From contig CAWEFK010000037.1 of NCBI GenBank assembly GCA_963808315.1, forward strand, positions 27,214 through 91,213: 64,000 nucleotides of DNA. Reading direction: 5' to 3'. Shown here in pieces: positions 1-7,505 of this stretch (the stretch's first letter is position 1; each line of letters begins with the position of its first letter). The stretch comes from Palsa-504 sp963808315 (GTDB taxonomy: Bacteria > Actinomycetota > Actinomycetes > Streptosporangiales > Streptosporangiaceae). Under the pieces are notes generated by a model that was not told the origin of the DNA, did no database searches, and saw only the letters and a program-made list of their open reading frames with translations. The translations under genes were made by a program, and so were the position numbers.

Positions 1-331
1 GGGCGTCGAGCAGGGTGCCCGGGCTGTCGCTGGTGAAGCCGCCGCCGGCGAACCACACCCGCTCGGAGAAAGCCTTCCAGTCTTCCGGCTCCGGGCGCGG
101 GCCGAACTCGGTGAGCACGTTGTGGACGTGGGCCCGGAAATCCTCGTGCGCCAGGTCGCCGCGGCCGTTGCCCACCAGCAGCCACTGCCGGGGCAGCAGG
201 CCCTCGATGGCGAGCCGGTAGAAGGCCGGGAGCACCATCCGCTTGGCCAGATCGCCGGTCGCGCCGAACAAGACGAATACCGTAGGCACCAGCCCGCGGG
301 CCGATGTGCCGTGCTGCTTCGCAGTCGCCAT
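1..331 (-). CDS. zwf: Glucose-6-phosphate dehydrogenase, N-terminal part
   Basis: This is the first ~110 residues of a gene that runs off the left edge. Reading leftward from the ATG at 331, the protein has VFVLFGATGDLAKR, the dinucleotide-binding GxxGDLA(K/R) fingerprint of glucose-6-phosphate dehydrogenase, followed by the conserved LPAFYRLAIEGLLP and VGNGRGDLAHEDFR stretches. The enzyme oxidises glucose-6-phosphate to 6-phosphogluconolactone with NADP or NAD (oxidative pentose phosphate pathway, cytosol). It is transcribed divergently from the OsmC gene 105 bp away. The catalytic His lies beyond the edge, so activity cannot be judged. Confidence 0.9.
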   Translation of the reverse strand, partial: MATAKQHGTSARGLVPTVFVLFGATGDLAKRMVLPAFYRLAIEGLLPRQWLLVGNGRGDLAHEDFRAHVHNVLTEFGPRPEPEDWKAFSERVWFAGGGFTSDSPGTLLDA

Positions 332-436
332 GGCTCCAACCTATGTGACCGCTTACCGGGGCCGCATCCGCCTGCGGTGCGCGGACCGGTATTAGGGTTG
401 GGAGCAGAAAAGCGATCACGTCGAACGAGGAGAAGC

Positions 437-877
437 ATGCCAACCCGCACCGCCCGCACTGGCTGGACCGGAACCCTGGAGCAGGGTTCGGGCCAGGTCG
501 AGCTGTCCAGTTCCAAGATCGGCACCTATGAGGTGTCCTTCCCCAAGCGGGCCGCCGAGGAGGCCGGGGGCTTCACCAGCCCCGAGGAGCTCATCGCGGC
601 GGCTCACTCCGCCTGCTACGCGATGCAGCTGTCCGCACTGATCGGCCAGGCCGGCGGTACGCCGCAGGCGCTCGACGTGCAGGCCGACGTCTCGCTCGGC
701 CCGGACCCGGCGGGTGGCTTCCGGCTGACCGGGATCAAGCTCACGGTCCGCGGCGAGGTAGAAGGCCTTGACGCCGATCAGTTCGCCAAGGCCGCCGCGG
801 ACGCGAAGGCAGGCTGCCCGGTCAGCAAGGCCCTCACCGGGGTGGACATCACGCTGGACGCCGCGCTGGAAAGCTGA
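437..877 (+). CDS. OsmC/Ohr family peroxiredoxin
   Basis: A 146-aa protein, normal length for the OsmC family of thiol-dependent organic hydroperoxide reductases. The two family cysteines are visible in the contexts HSACYAM (about residue 60) and AGCPVSKAL (about residue 127), with the preceding SPEELIAAAHSACYA helix. I chose the ATG at 437 because AGGAG at 428-432 is correctly placed and the N-terminus TRTARTGWTGTL matches the family. It faces the mycofactocin operon tail-to-tail. The role in peroxide detoxification follows from the family; the substrate is unknown. Confidence 0.88.
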   Translation: MPTRTARTGWTGTLEQGSGQVELSSSKIGTYEVSFPKRAAEEAGGFTSPEELIAAAHSACYAMQLSALIGQAGGTPQALDVQADVSLGPDPAGGFRLTGIKLTVRGEVEGLDADQFAKAAADAKAGCPVSKALTGVDITLDAALES

Positions 878-937
878 CCGCAACCGCCCGGCCCGGGTCA
901 CGGTGACGGCCCGGCCCGGGCTCGTGGGCCGGCCCGA

Positions 938-1747
938 TTACAGCGCCAGCCCCCCGTCGACGGGAATGACGGCGCCGGTCATGGCGCTGGCGCCGTCTCC
1001 GGCCAGGAACGCCAGTACCGTGGCTACCTCGGCCGGGTCGAGCAGCCGTCCCAGCGGTTGCTGCGCCGCGAAGACCCCGGCGTCGGCCAGGCCGTAGAGC
1101 CGGGCGCTCTCGTCCAGGATCGGGGTGGCCGTCGAACCGGGGCTGACCGCGTTCGCGGTGACGCCGGTCCCGCCCAGCTCGCTGGCCAGAGCGCGGATGA
1201 AGCCCGCGACCCCGGCTTTGGCCGCGCAGTACGCGGCGAGCATCGGCAGGCCGCGGGTGGCGGCGGCGGAGGCGACGGCCAGAAACCGCCCGTGGCGCGG
1301 CTCCGGGCGGCGCAGCAGCGCGGGCACCGCCACCCGGGCCAGGGTCAGCACGCCGCCGAGGTCGGTGTCGAGGACGGCCTGCTCCTGCTCGGACGGGAGC
1401 TGCCAGGCGGGTACGCCGCCGGCGATGACGCCGGCCGCCGCGATCGCGGCGTCGAGCCCGCCCCAGCGATCGGTGGCCAGGTCTACGGCGGCGGCCAGGG
1501 CGCCGGCGTCACGGGTGTCGGCCTGCACCGCGACGACGGTCCGGTCGCCGGCCGCCGCGCAGGCGCGCGCCGCCACCCGGTCCAGCTCATCGCGGGATCC
1601 CAGCGGGTACGGCAGGGCCGGGTCGTCGGCGCACCGGTCCGTCGCGACCACGCGCCAGCCGCGGGCCGCCAGGGCCGTGACGGTGGCCGCGCCGATGCCG
1701 CGCGCCGCGCCGGTGACGAGCGCCACCCGGTCCGCAGGAGGGCTCAT
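938..1747 (-). CDS. Mycofactocin-coupled SDR family oxidoreductase
   Basis: A 269-aa short-chain dehydrogenase. It shows the Rossmann motif TGAARGIG near the N-terminus, an AAAGVIAG motif in place of NNAG, the YCAAK active-site motif, and a C-terminal PVDGG. Between beta2 and alphaC there is an extra segment (CADDPALPYPLGSRDELD) of the kind seen in the mycofactocin-associated SDR subfamily, which holds its nicotinamide cofactor tightly and passes electrons to mycofactocin. It is the last gene of the mftA-B-C operon, 5 bp after the monooxygenase. The ATG at 1747 follows the TAA at 1753-1755. The frame is also open upstream into mftC, which I treat as a high-GC artefact (see mftC). The substrate alcohol is unknown. 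Confidence 0.85.
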   Translation of the reverse strand: MSPPADRVALVTGAARGIGAATVTALAARGWRVVATDRCADDPALPYPLGSRDELDRVAARACAAAGDRTVVAVQADTRDAGALAAAVDLATDRWGGLDAAIAAAGVIAGGVPAWQLPSEQEQAVLDTDLGGVLTLARVAVPALLRRPEPRHGRFLAVASAAATRGLPMLAAYCAAKAGVAGFIRALASELGGTGVTANAVSPGSTATPILDESARLYGLADAGVFAAQQPLGRLLDPAEVATVLAFLAGDGASAMTGAVIPVDGGLAL

Positions 1748-1752
1748 GGGCG

Positions 1753-2061
1753 TTACAGCTGTCCCTTGGCCAGCTCGCCGGCCGGCACGGCATCGAGCAC
1801 GATGACCTCGGACGGCCCGGCGACCTTTCCCGCGAGGGTGGGGTTCAGCGCGGCCAGGGCCGCGCCCGTGCTGTGCGCGCGCAGGGCGTCGCGGCTGGCC
1901 CATTTCTCGATCATGACCAGCCGGTCGGGCCCGGCGTGCAGGGCGTACAGCTCGCAGCCATCCTCGGCGTGCACCCGGGGGATGGTCGCGGTGAAGGCCG
2001 CGATCACCTCGTCGCGGTGCTCGGGCAGCGGGGTGATGGTGGCGACGACGACAACAGACAC
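1753..2061 (-). CDS. Antibiotic biosynthesis monooxygenase (ABM)-fold protein
   Basis: A 102-aa protein with the ABM ferredoxin-like fold pattern: VVVVATITPLPEHRDEV at the start, then EDGCELYALH and the core MIEKWASRDALRAH. Such proteins are small cofactor-free quinol monooxygenases or dimeric stress proteins. The GTG start at 2061 is fixed by AGGAG 7 bp upstream. It sits between mftC and the SDR in the same transcription unit, so a link to redox chemistry on quinone-like or mycofactocin-linked substrates is reasonable but inferred. An unrelated ABM protein is at 42574-42867. Confidence 0.8.
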   Translation of the reverse strand: MSVVVVATITPLPEHRDEVIAAFTATIPRVHAEDGCELYALHAGPDRLVMIEKWASRDALRAHSTGAALAALNPTLAGKVAGPSEVIVLDAVPAGELAKGQL

Positions 2062-2106
2062 TGGCAGCTCCTGGAGTGGGGGCCCGCAAGTCAGTCGGGC
2101 CAGTGG

Positions 2107-3343
2107 TCAGCCCGGCCAGCGGGCTTTCGTCGCAGCGGCGGTCCGGGCGCCGGGCGGCGGGCGCGCCGTCCGCCGGGGGCCGGGCGCCGATGGACACCGG
2201 CACCGGCCCGGACGGCCCAGCTACCCCGGATCGCCGGGACCGGTGCGAGTGATCACCTGACGGCCGCGGCGCGCTGACGGCGGCCGCTGCCGTCAAGGCG
2301 CGCTCACCGTGACCCTGGACGCACTCGGGGTCGGGCCCGTCGAGCGGCAGCCCGGTGAAGAACTTGGCGGCCATGCACCCGCCGCGGCACGAGTCGTACG
2401 CCGAGCAGGACTGGCAGGCCCCGCCGGTCTGCGGGCGGCGCAGACCGGCGAACAACTCCGAGTCCCGCCAGACCGAGGCGAAGCCGCCGGGACCGCGGAC
2501 GTTGCCGGCCAGGAAGCTGTCGTGGATCGCGAACGGGCAGGCGTACACGTCACCGACCGGATCGATCAGGCAGACCACCCGGCCCGCGCCGCACAGGTTG
2601 AGGCCGGGCAGCGCGTCCCCGTAGGCCGCCAGGTGGAAGAACGAGTCACCGGTCAGCACCTGCTCGCCCCGGTCCACCAGCCAGTCGTAGAGCTGCCGCT
2701 GCTGAGCCGCGGTCGGGTGCAGCCGGTCCCACACGTCGGCGCCGCGGCCAGCGGGCCGCAGCCGGGTCAGCCGCAGCTGGGCGCCGAACCGGTCGGCGAT
2801 CGCCTTGAAGTCGTCGAGCTGGCCGACGTTCTGCCTGGTCACCACCACGGAGATCTTGAATCCCCGGAAGCCCGCCTCGGCCAGGTTGCGCATCGCCCGC
2901 AGCGCCGTCGCGTAGGAGCCGGCCCCGCGCACCGCGTCGTTGACGTCGGCGGTCGCACCGTCGAGGGAGATCTGCACGTCGATGTAGTCGCTGGCCGCCA
3001 GCCGGCGGGCGATCTCCGGGGTGATCTTCACGCCGTTGGTGGAGAACTTCACGCCGACGTGGTGGGCGGTGGCGTACTCCACCAGGTCCCAGAAGTCCGA
3101 ACGGACCGTGGGCTCACCGCCGCCGATATTGACGTAGAAGACCTGCATCCGTTCCAGTTCGTCGATCACCGCCCGGCATTCGGCGGTGGACAGCTCGCGC
3201 GGGTCCCGGCGGCCCGAGCTGGACAGGCAGTGCACGCAGGACAAGTTGCAGGCGTAGGTGAGTTCCCAGGTCAGGCAGATCGGTGCGTCAAGCCCGTAGG
3301 CGAACTGCTCTACCAGGGGCAGGGTCTTGACGGGCTGGGTCAC
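2107..3343 (-). CDS. mftC: Mycofactocin radical SAM maturase MftC (3' end disrupted)
   Basis: A radical SAM/SPASM enzyme. Residues 32, 36 and 39 form the CxxxCxxC cluster motif (YACNLSCVHC) and GGGEP lies at about 74. The C-terminal SPASM cysteines lie in the region from CGAGRVVC to CQSCSAYDSCRGGC (about 251-323). Family knowledge: MftC decarboxylates the C-terminal Tyr of MftA and cross-links it to the preceding Val. The protein body matches known MftC up to the terminal CDESPLAG at about residue 411, but no in-frame stop follows: the frame stays open to 938 through two downstream genes. A TGA at 2107-2109 lies one frame away exactly where the protein should end, so a 1-bp indel is likely. 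The GTG start overlaps the mftB stop (GTGA). Confidence 0.88.
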
Positions 3344-3657
3344 GAGGCCTCCCGCGCGGTGATCATCTGCGAGCTCGCCAGGGTAGAAAGCGCGCTGGCG
3401 TAGGCCGGAAGCTCCGCGTCGGTCACGCCGGCGGTCCGGCAGGCGTCCCGCGCGCTGGCGGCCGCACCGAGCGAGCTGACCACGGTGAGCAGGGCCGGGC
3501 TCTTCAGGAAGGAGAGCCGGCGGGTGCCGAAGTGATAGAGCAGCGCGCCGAACCGTTCCGGGCGCACCGACACCTGCGGATGCAGCTGCCAGGGGCGGTC
3601 GAGGTTGAAGGGTTCAAACCCGGCCCGCCCGCCGCTGGCCGGTGCCTCAGTAGACAC
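3340..3657 (-). CDS. mftB: Mycofactocin biosynthesis chaperone MftB
   Basis: A 105-aa RiPP-recognition protein that binds the MftA leader and delivers it to MftC. Recognisable family features are the DRPWQLHPQVSVRPERFGALLYHFGTR stretch in the first half (shown here only as the residues around 18-45) and the following LSFLKSP. The GTG start at 3657 lies inside the end of mftA (11-bp overlap) and its stop overlaps the GTG of mftC, so translation of the three genes is coupled. Confidence comes from sequence and from its position between mftA and mftC. Confidence 0.9.
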   Translation of the reverse strand: MSTEAPASGGRAGFEPFNLDRPWQLHPQVSVRPERFGALLYHFGTRRLSFLKSPALLTVVSSLGAAASARDACRTAGVTDAELPAYASALSTLASSQMITAREAS

Positions 3658-3787
3658 CGCACATGCCGTCGATGGAGACCTCTTCCACGAGCAGGTCCGC
3701 TGTCGCCAGCTCGGGTGCGGCCGTCGGGTCGGTAGTGACCTCAGCGCTGCTGTCCGTAACCTCAGCGATTCCGACGCGTTCGCTCAT
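3647..3787 (-). CDS. mftA: Mycofactocin precursor peptide MftA
   Basis: A 46-residue peptide that is easily missed by size filters. It starts at ATG 3787 and stops at TGA 3647-3649. The acidic leader (SAEVTTDPTAAPELATADLLVEE) carries no structure of note, and the C-terminus is IDGMCGVY, the invariant mycofactocin core. The terminal Val-Tyr pair is the substrate of MftC and becomes the redox-active centre of mycofactocin. It is the first gene of the operon and begins 156 bp from divergent mftR, with GGAGAG-like purines just upstream of the start. Confidence 0.95.
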   Translation of the reverse strand: MSERVGIAEVTDSSAEVTTDPTAAPELATADLLVEEVSIDGMCGVY

Positions 3788-3846
3788 GACGCTCTCCTAG
3801 CTGCTCAGATAGCGGTGCAGAGATGCCAGTACTGCCGTCGTTCGAT

Positions 3847-3865
3847 TTCGTCACAGGGTGACGAA
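3847..3865. promoter_or_regulatory. Operator candidate between mftA and mftR
   Basis: TTCGTCAC-AGG-GTGACGAA is a perfect 8-bp inverted repeat with a 3-bp spacer, in the 155-bp gap between the divergent starts of mftA (3787) and mftR (3943). Size and symmetry fit a TetR-family dimer site, so MftR autoregulation and control of mftABC is the natural reading. A related half-site CGTCAC lies at 3882-3887. Binding itself is inferred. Confidence 0.6.
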
Positions 3866-3942
3866 TGTATTCGCATGTTAACGTCACCTCGTGCCATAAG
3901 CAAGGCTGGTCCAGGTGATCTTGTCCCCCAGGAGGCAGCGCC

Positions 3943-4632
3943 ATGCCGACGGGTGAGGCGGTGGACGCGACCAGGCGGCCGGCGCGGCCGGCCCCCGGCA
4001 CCAGCCACCGCGAGCTCGAGCTCATCGCCCTGCGGCTGTTCACCGACCAGGGTTTTGACAGCACCACCATCGAGCAGATCGCCGCGGAGGCCGGGGTCAG
4101 CAAGCGGACGTTCTTCCGGTACTTCGGCTCCAAGGCGAGCGTCCTGTGGAACGAGTTCGACAGCGAGGTCGACGCCATCCGGACGGCGCTGGCCGAGGTG
4201 CCGCCCGACGTGCCGATGATGGCAGCGATCCGTCGGGCGGTGGCCACCGCCAACCACTACGGGCCCCAGGATGTCCCGGAGCTGCGGATGCGGATGAACC
4301 TGATCGGCGGTGTACCCGCCCTGCAGTCAAGCGCGGCGGTCCATTACGACGCCTGGGAGCAGGCCATCAGTGAATTCGCCGCGACCAGGATCGGACAGCC
4401 GGCCGACTCGCTGTACCCGCTCGCGGTCGGCCGGGCCACCCTGGCGGCCTGCCGCGCCGCCTACGATCGCTGGTCCGCCCGGGCCGACGCGGACCTGACC
4501 ATCTACCTGGACGCGGCGCTGGCCGCTCTCGCCGCCGGGTTCGAGCCGGCCGTGGTGCGGCCCAGCGCGCAGGCTCTGAACGAGCGCGTCGGCGGTGGAG
4601 GGCACGCTCAGCAGCCCGCGGACCGCCGGTAG
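3943..4632 (+). CDS. mftR: Mycofactocin system TetR-family regulator MftR
   Basis: A 229-aa TetR repressor. The N-terminal HTH region runs from TSHRELELIALRLF through IEQIAAEAGVSKRTFFRYFGSK (about residues 23-65); the FFRYFGSKASVLW segment is typical of MftR. Family knowledge: MftR responds to acyl-CoA and represses mft genes. The ATG at 3943 has GGAGG at 3931-3935. It is divergent from mftA across a perfect palindrome (3847-3865). The C-terminus is slightly extended and Gly/Gln-rich beyond the ligand domain. Confidence 0.88.
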   Translation: MPTGEAVDATRRPARPAPGTSHRELELIALRLFTDQGFDSTTIEQIAAEAGVSKRTFFRYFGSKASVLWNEFDSEVDAIRTALAEVPPDVPMMAAIRRAVATANHYGPQDVPELRMRMNLIGGVPALQSSAAVHYDAWEQAISEFAATRIGQPADSLYPLAVGRATLAACRAAYDRWSARADADLTIYLDAALAALAAGFEPAVVRPSAQALNERVGGGGHAQQPADRR

Positions 4633-5036
4633 CCAGGCGGCCAGGACGCCGCTAGCTGGCGTGCGTGTCCCGTCGTGCGTAACCGCCTGCTCGTTCGGAA
4701 AAATAAGAGATTTTGAACCGGCCGAACGGGCCATTGTGCTTGCTCGGAGCCAGCTGACCTGGTCCTGATGGCCGAGTTGGCCGATAGCGGTCTCCGCTCG
4801 CTTATTATCTATTTTTCCTACCTATTAAGAGGATATTACGTACGCTTGGTGTGCGGTGCGATGCAGCCAGGGCACACGGGTTTTTAGAATAACTCTTCGT
4901 ATTGGTTACGACACTTTGAGTAAATAATAATTTGGTAACAAAGTAAGAAATAGGTGCATGCAGGGTGAATGTGAGGTATTACTAACGTTATCTCTTGGGG
5001 CCCTGGAGCTTCTGCAGGGAGGGGAGTGGGGAGTGG
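4633..5036. promoter_or_regulatory. AT-rich intergenic island upstream of the exopolysaccharide locus
   Basis: About 400 bp without a convincing gene. From about 4690 to 5000 the base composition is strikingly AT-rich for this genome, with runs such as CTTATTATCTATTTTTCC and AGTAAATAATAATTTGG. This is the kind of sequence bound by actinobacterial Lsr2-type silencers and is a likely promoter/regulatory region for the genes from 5037 on. A short reverse-strand frame at 4884-5129 looks like noise. No terminator for mftR is obvious. Confidence 0.5.
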
Positions 5037-6485
5037 GTGGCTGTATCTGAACATACGGAGCGAGTCCTGTGGCGGCCGGCGTTGGTCCGGCGCCGTTCGC
5101 TCAACTGGGTCGCGCGCTATCAGCGACAAACGGTCATAATAGACGGAATTTGCGGGCTGCTGACGGGTGTGGCCGCGCTGGTTGGCCGTTTTCCCGGCCC
5201 GATTCCGGCACTTTACGTGGGCGTGACCGCGGGCCTGCCGCTGTTGTGGATTACCTGGGTCGCGATGTTCGGCGGATACGATCCTCGTTTCATCGGCCTT
5301 GGCTCAGAAGAGTTCCGGCGGATCATCAACTCCGGCATCAGCCTCATGGCCGCGATCGCGATCGTGTCCTACGGCTGGAAACTGGACTTCGCCCGCGGCT
5401 ACGTTCTCATTGCCCTGCCGGGCCTGATTGCCGTCGATCTGGCCGCCAGGTATGCGATGCGCAAGCAGCTGCACCGTCAGCGCGAGCATGGGCACTACAT
5501 GCGCCGGGTGACGGCCGTCGGTCACGCCAATGCGGTGGCCGCGCTGATCGTGGAGCTACGCCGTCACCGCTTCCACGGGCTGGAAGTGGTGAACGCCTGT
5601 GTGGCCGACTACACCAGCCTGACCGAGATAGAGGGCGTTCCGGTTACCGGCGGCTTCGCCGATGCCGCCCGGGTAGCGAGCAGCACCGGCTCGGACATGG
5701 TGGCCGTGCTCGCGTGTCCGGAGATGGACGGTCTCACCCTGCGCAGGCTGGCCTGGGAGCTGGAGAAGGACCGCACCGACCTGTGCGTGGCGCCGGCCCT
5801 GATGGACGTGGCCGGGCCGCGGACCACCATCAGGCCGGTGGCCGGACTGCCGCTGCTGCACGTGGATCACGCTGAGCTGACGGGGGTCAAGCGCGTGATC
5901 AAGAGCTTCTTCGACAAGGTCATCGCGACCGCCGCACTGTGCGTCTTCAGTCCGCTGCTGGCCTTCATCGCTCTCGCCATCGTGTTCGACGACCGGGGTC
6001 CTGTGCTCTTTACCCAGACCCGGATCGGCAAAGACGGACAGCCGTTCACGGTACTCAAGTTCCGCACCATGGTGCCCGACGCAGAACTGCGCCGGGAGGC
6101 GATCCTCGAGCTGGACGAGGGCGACGGGCTGCTGTTCAAGATACGCAACGATCCGCGGGTCACGACGCCAGGAACCTGGCTGCGTCGCTGGTCGCTGGAC
6201 GAGCTTCCGCAGCTTTTCAACGTGGTTCTCGGTGAGATGTCCCTGGTCGGGCCCAGGCCGCCGCTGCCCGTGGAAGCCGCGCGGTACAGCGATGACGTGC
6301 ACCGCAGGCTGGTCGTCAAGCCCGGTCTGACCGGGCTCTGGCAGATCAACGGGCGGTCGGATCTGAGCCGTGAGGACGCCGTCCGGCTCGACCTGCGGTA
6401 CGTAGAAAACTGGTCGCTCGCTCTCGACCTTCAGATCCTGTGGAAGACCTGTGCCGCTGTGGCCAAGGGCCGGGGGGCCTACTGA
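5037..6485 (+). CDS. Exopolysaccharide polyprenyl-phosphate sugar-1-phosphate transferase
   Basis: A ~482-aa membrane glycosyltransferase of the WbaP/CpsE type that loads the first sugar-phosphate onto undecaprenyl phosphate. It has about four N-terminal membrane helices (first ~130 aa), a central nucleotide-binding-like region, a fifth helix (VIATAALCVFSPLLAFIALA) and the C-terminal bacterial sugar transferase domain. The domain shows KFRTM, RNDPRVT, RRWSLDELPQL, LVGPRPP and KPGLTGLWQINGRSD. I prefer GTG 5037 because GGGAGGGG lies just upstream; a TTG at 4995 would add 14 residues. It opens the plus-strand half of the polysaccharide locus, downstream of an AT-rich region. Confidence 0.9.
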   Translation: MAVSEHTERVLWRPALVRRRSLNWVARYQRQTVIIDGICGLLTGVAALVGRFPGPIPALYVGVTAGLPLLWITWVAMFGGYDPRFIGLGSEEFRRIINSGISLMAAIAIVSYGWKLDFARGYVLIALPGLIAVDLAARYAMRKQLHRQREHGHYMRRVTAVGHANAVAALIVELRRHRFHGLEVVNACVADYTSLTEIEGVPVTGGFADAARVASSTGSDMVAVLACPEMDGLTLRRLAWELEKDRTDLCVAPALMDVAGPRTTIRPVAGLPLLHVDHAELTGVKRVIKSFFDKVIATAALCVFSPLLAFIALAIVFDDRGPVLFTQTRIGKDGQPFTVLKFRTMVPDAELRREAILELDEGDGLLFKIRNDPRVTTPGTWLRRWSLDELPQLFNVVLGEMSLVGPRPPLPVEAARYSDDVHRRLVVKPGLTGLWQINGRSDLSREDAVRLDLRYVENWSLALDLQILWKTCAAVAKGRGAY

Positions 6486-6551
6486 CCCACGTCGCCTCCG
6501 CGGCCACGGGCATCTGCTTCTTGCCAGACAGCTAACGAAGGAAAGGCAGCA

Positions 6552-7505
6552 ATGCCAGATGGACGGGTACGCGTGCTGTACGTCGGCGGCCTCGGCCGCA
6601 GCGGCAGCACGCTGATCGAGCGGCTGATCGGGCAGTTGCCGGGCGTCTGCCCGGTGGGTGAGCTCGTCCACCTGTGGGAGCGAGGCCTCACGGAAGGCGA
6701 GCGCTGCGGCTGCGGCGAGCCGTTCCGTCAGTGCCTGTTCTGGCAGCAAGTGGGCAAGGTGGCGTTCGGCGGCTGGGACGAGGTGGAGCCTGGCCGTATC
6801 GCCGCCCTCCGGTTCCGGGTGGACCGGAACCGGTACATCCCCGCCCTCGCGCGGCGGGACCTCAGCCCGGAAATGCGCCCGCTCCTGACCGAGTACACCT
6901 CCTACTACGCGCGGATGTACGCCGCGATTTCCCAGGTGAGCGGCTGTGAGCTCGTGGTGGACTCAAGCAAGCACCCGTCGCTGGCTCATTGCCTGCGCTG
7001 GCAGGCCGACGTTGACCTCCGGGTCCTGCATCTGGTCAGGGACAGCCGCGCCGTCGCCTACTCCTGGAGCAGGCAGGTGCTCCGCCCCGACACCGACCGC
7101 CAGAGCTACATGACCAGGTATTCGCCGGCCATGGCCGCGGGGCAGTGGAACGTGCAGAACGCGGCCTTCCACCTGCTGGCCCGGCGCGGCTGTCCCACCA
7201 TGCGGCTGAAGTACGAGGATTTCATCGCCGAGCCGGAACTGACCCTGCGCCGGCTGAGCGACTTCGCCGGGTTGCCCGCAGCGGTCGGCTACCCGTTCCT
7301 CAAGGCCGACGGGACGTCCTACTGGGCGCACCTGGCCAGCGGCCACAGCGTCTCGGGCAATCCCATGCGCTTCGCTACCGGTCAGGTTCCGATCCGGCGG
7401 GACGAGCGATGGCGCACCAGCATGCCCAAGGTGCAGCAGCGGGCCGTGACCGCTCTCACCTTGCCGCTGCTGGCCGGCTACGGGTACATGGGAGGCAAGC
7501 CGTGA
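6552..7505 (+). CDS. PAPS-dependent sulfotransferase
   Basis: A 317-aa cytosolic sulfotransferase-fold protein. The 5'-phosphosulfate loop is GRSGSTLIERLIG (residues ~14-26) and the 3'-phosphate motif is VRDSRAVAYSWSR (about 173-185). These predict transfer of sulfate from PAPS to a hydroxyl or amine, most likely on a sugar of the exopolysaccharide given its position between the initiating transferase and a glycosyltransferase. A Cys-rich CGCGEPFRQC segment sits at about residue 56. The start ATG has AAGGAAAGG upstream. The stop overlaps the GTG of the next gene (GTGA). Confidence 0.85.
   Translation: MPDGRVRVLYVGGLGRSGSTLIERLIGQLPGVCPVGELVHLWERGLTEGERCGCGEPFRQCLFWQQVGKVAFGGWDEVEPGRIAALRFRVDRNRYIPALARRDLSPEMRPLLTEYTSYYARMYAAISQVSGCELVVDSSKHPSLAHCLRWQADVDLRVLHLVRDSRAVAYSWSRQVLRPDTDRQSYMTRYSPAMAAGQWNVQNAAFHLLARRGCPTMRLKYEDFIAEPELTLRRLSDFAGLPAAVGYPFLKADGTSYWAHLASGHSVSGNPMRFATGQVPIRRDERWRTSMPKVQQRAVTALTLPLLAGYGYMGGKP

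Noticed and set aside
878..937. Terminator between the OsmC gene and the SDR
   Set aside because: GC-rich dyads are present (for example around GTCAC-G-GTGAC) but none forms a clean stem distinct from background GC repeats.
938..3343. Single 801-residue protein joining MftC to the SDR
   Set aside because: The middle ~200 residues are low-complexity Arg/Ala-rich translation of the ABM gene in the wrong frame; MftC, ABM and SDR each have normal ends or ribosome-binding sites.
4884..5129. 81-residue reverse-strand frame in the AT-rich island
   Set aside because: No homology, no ribosome-binding site, and it overlaps the sugar transferase start.
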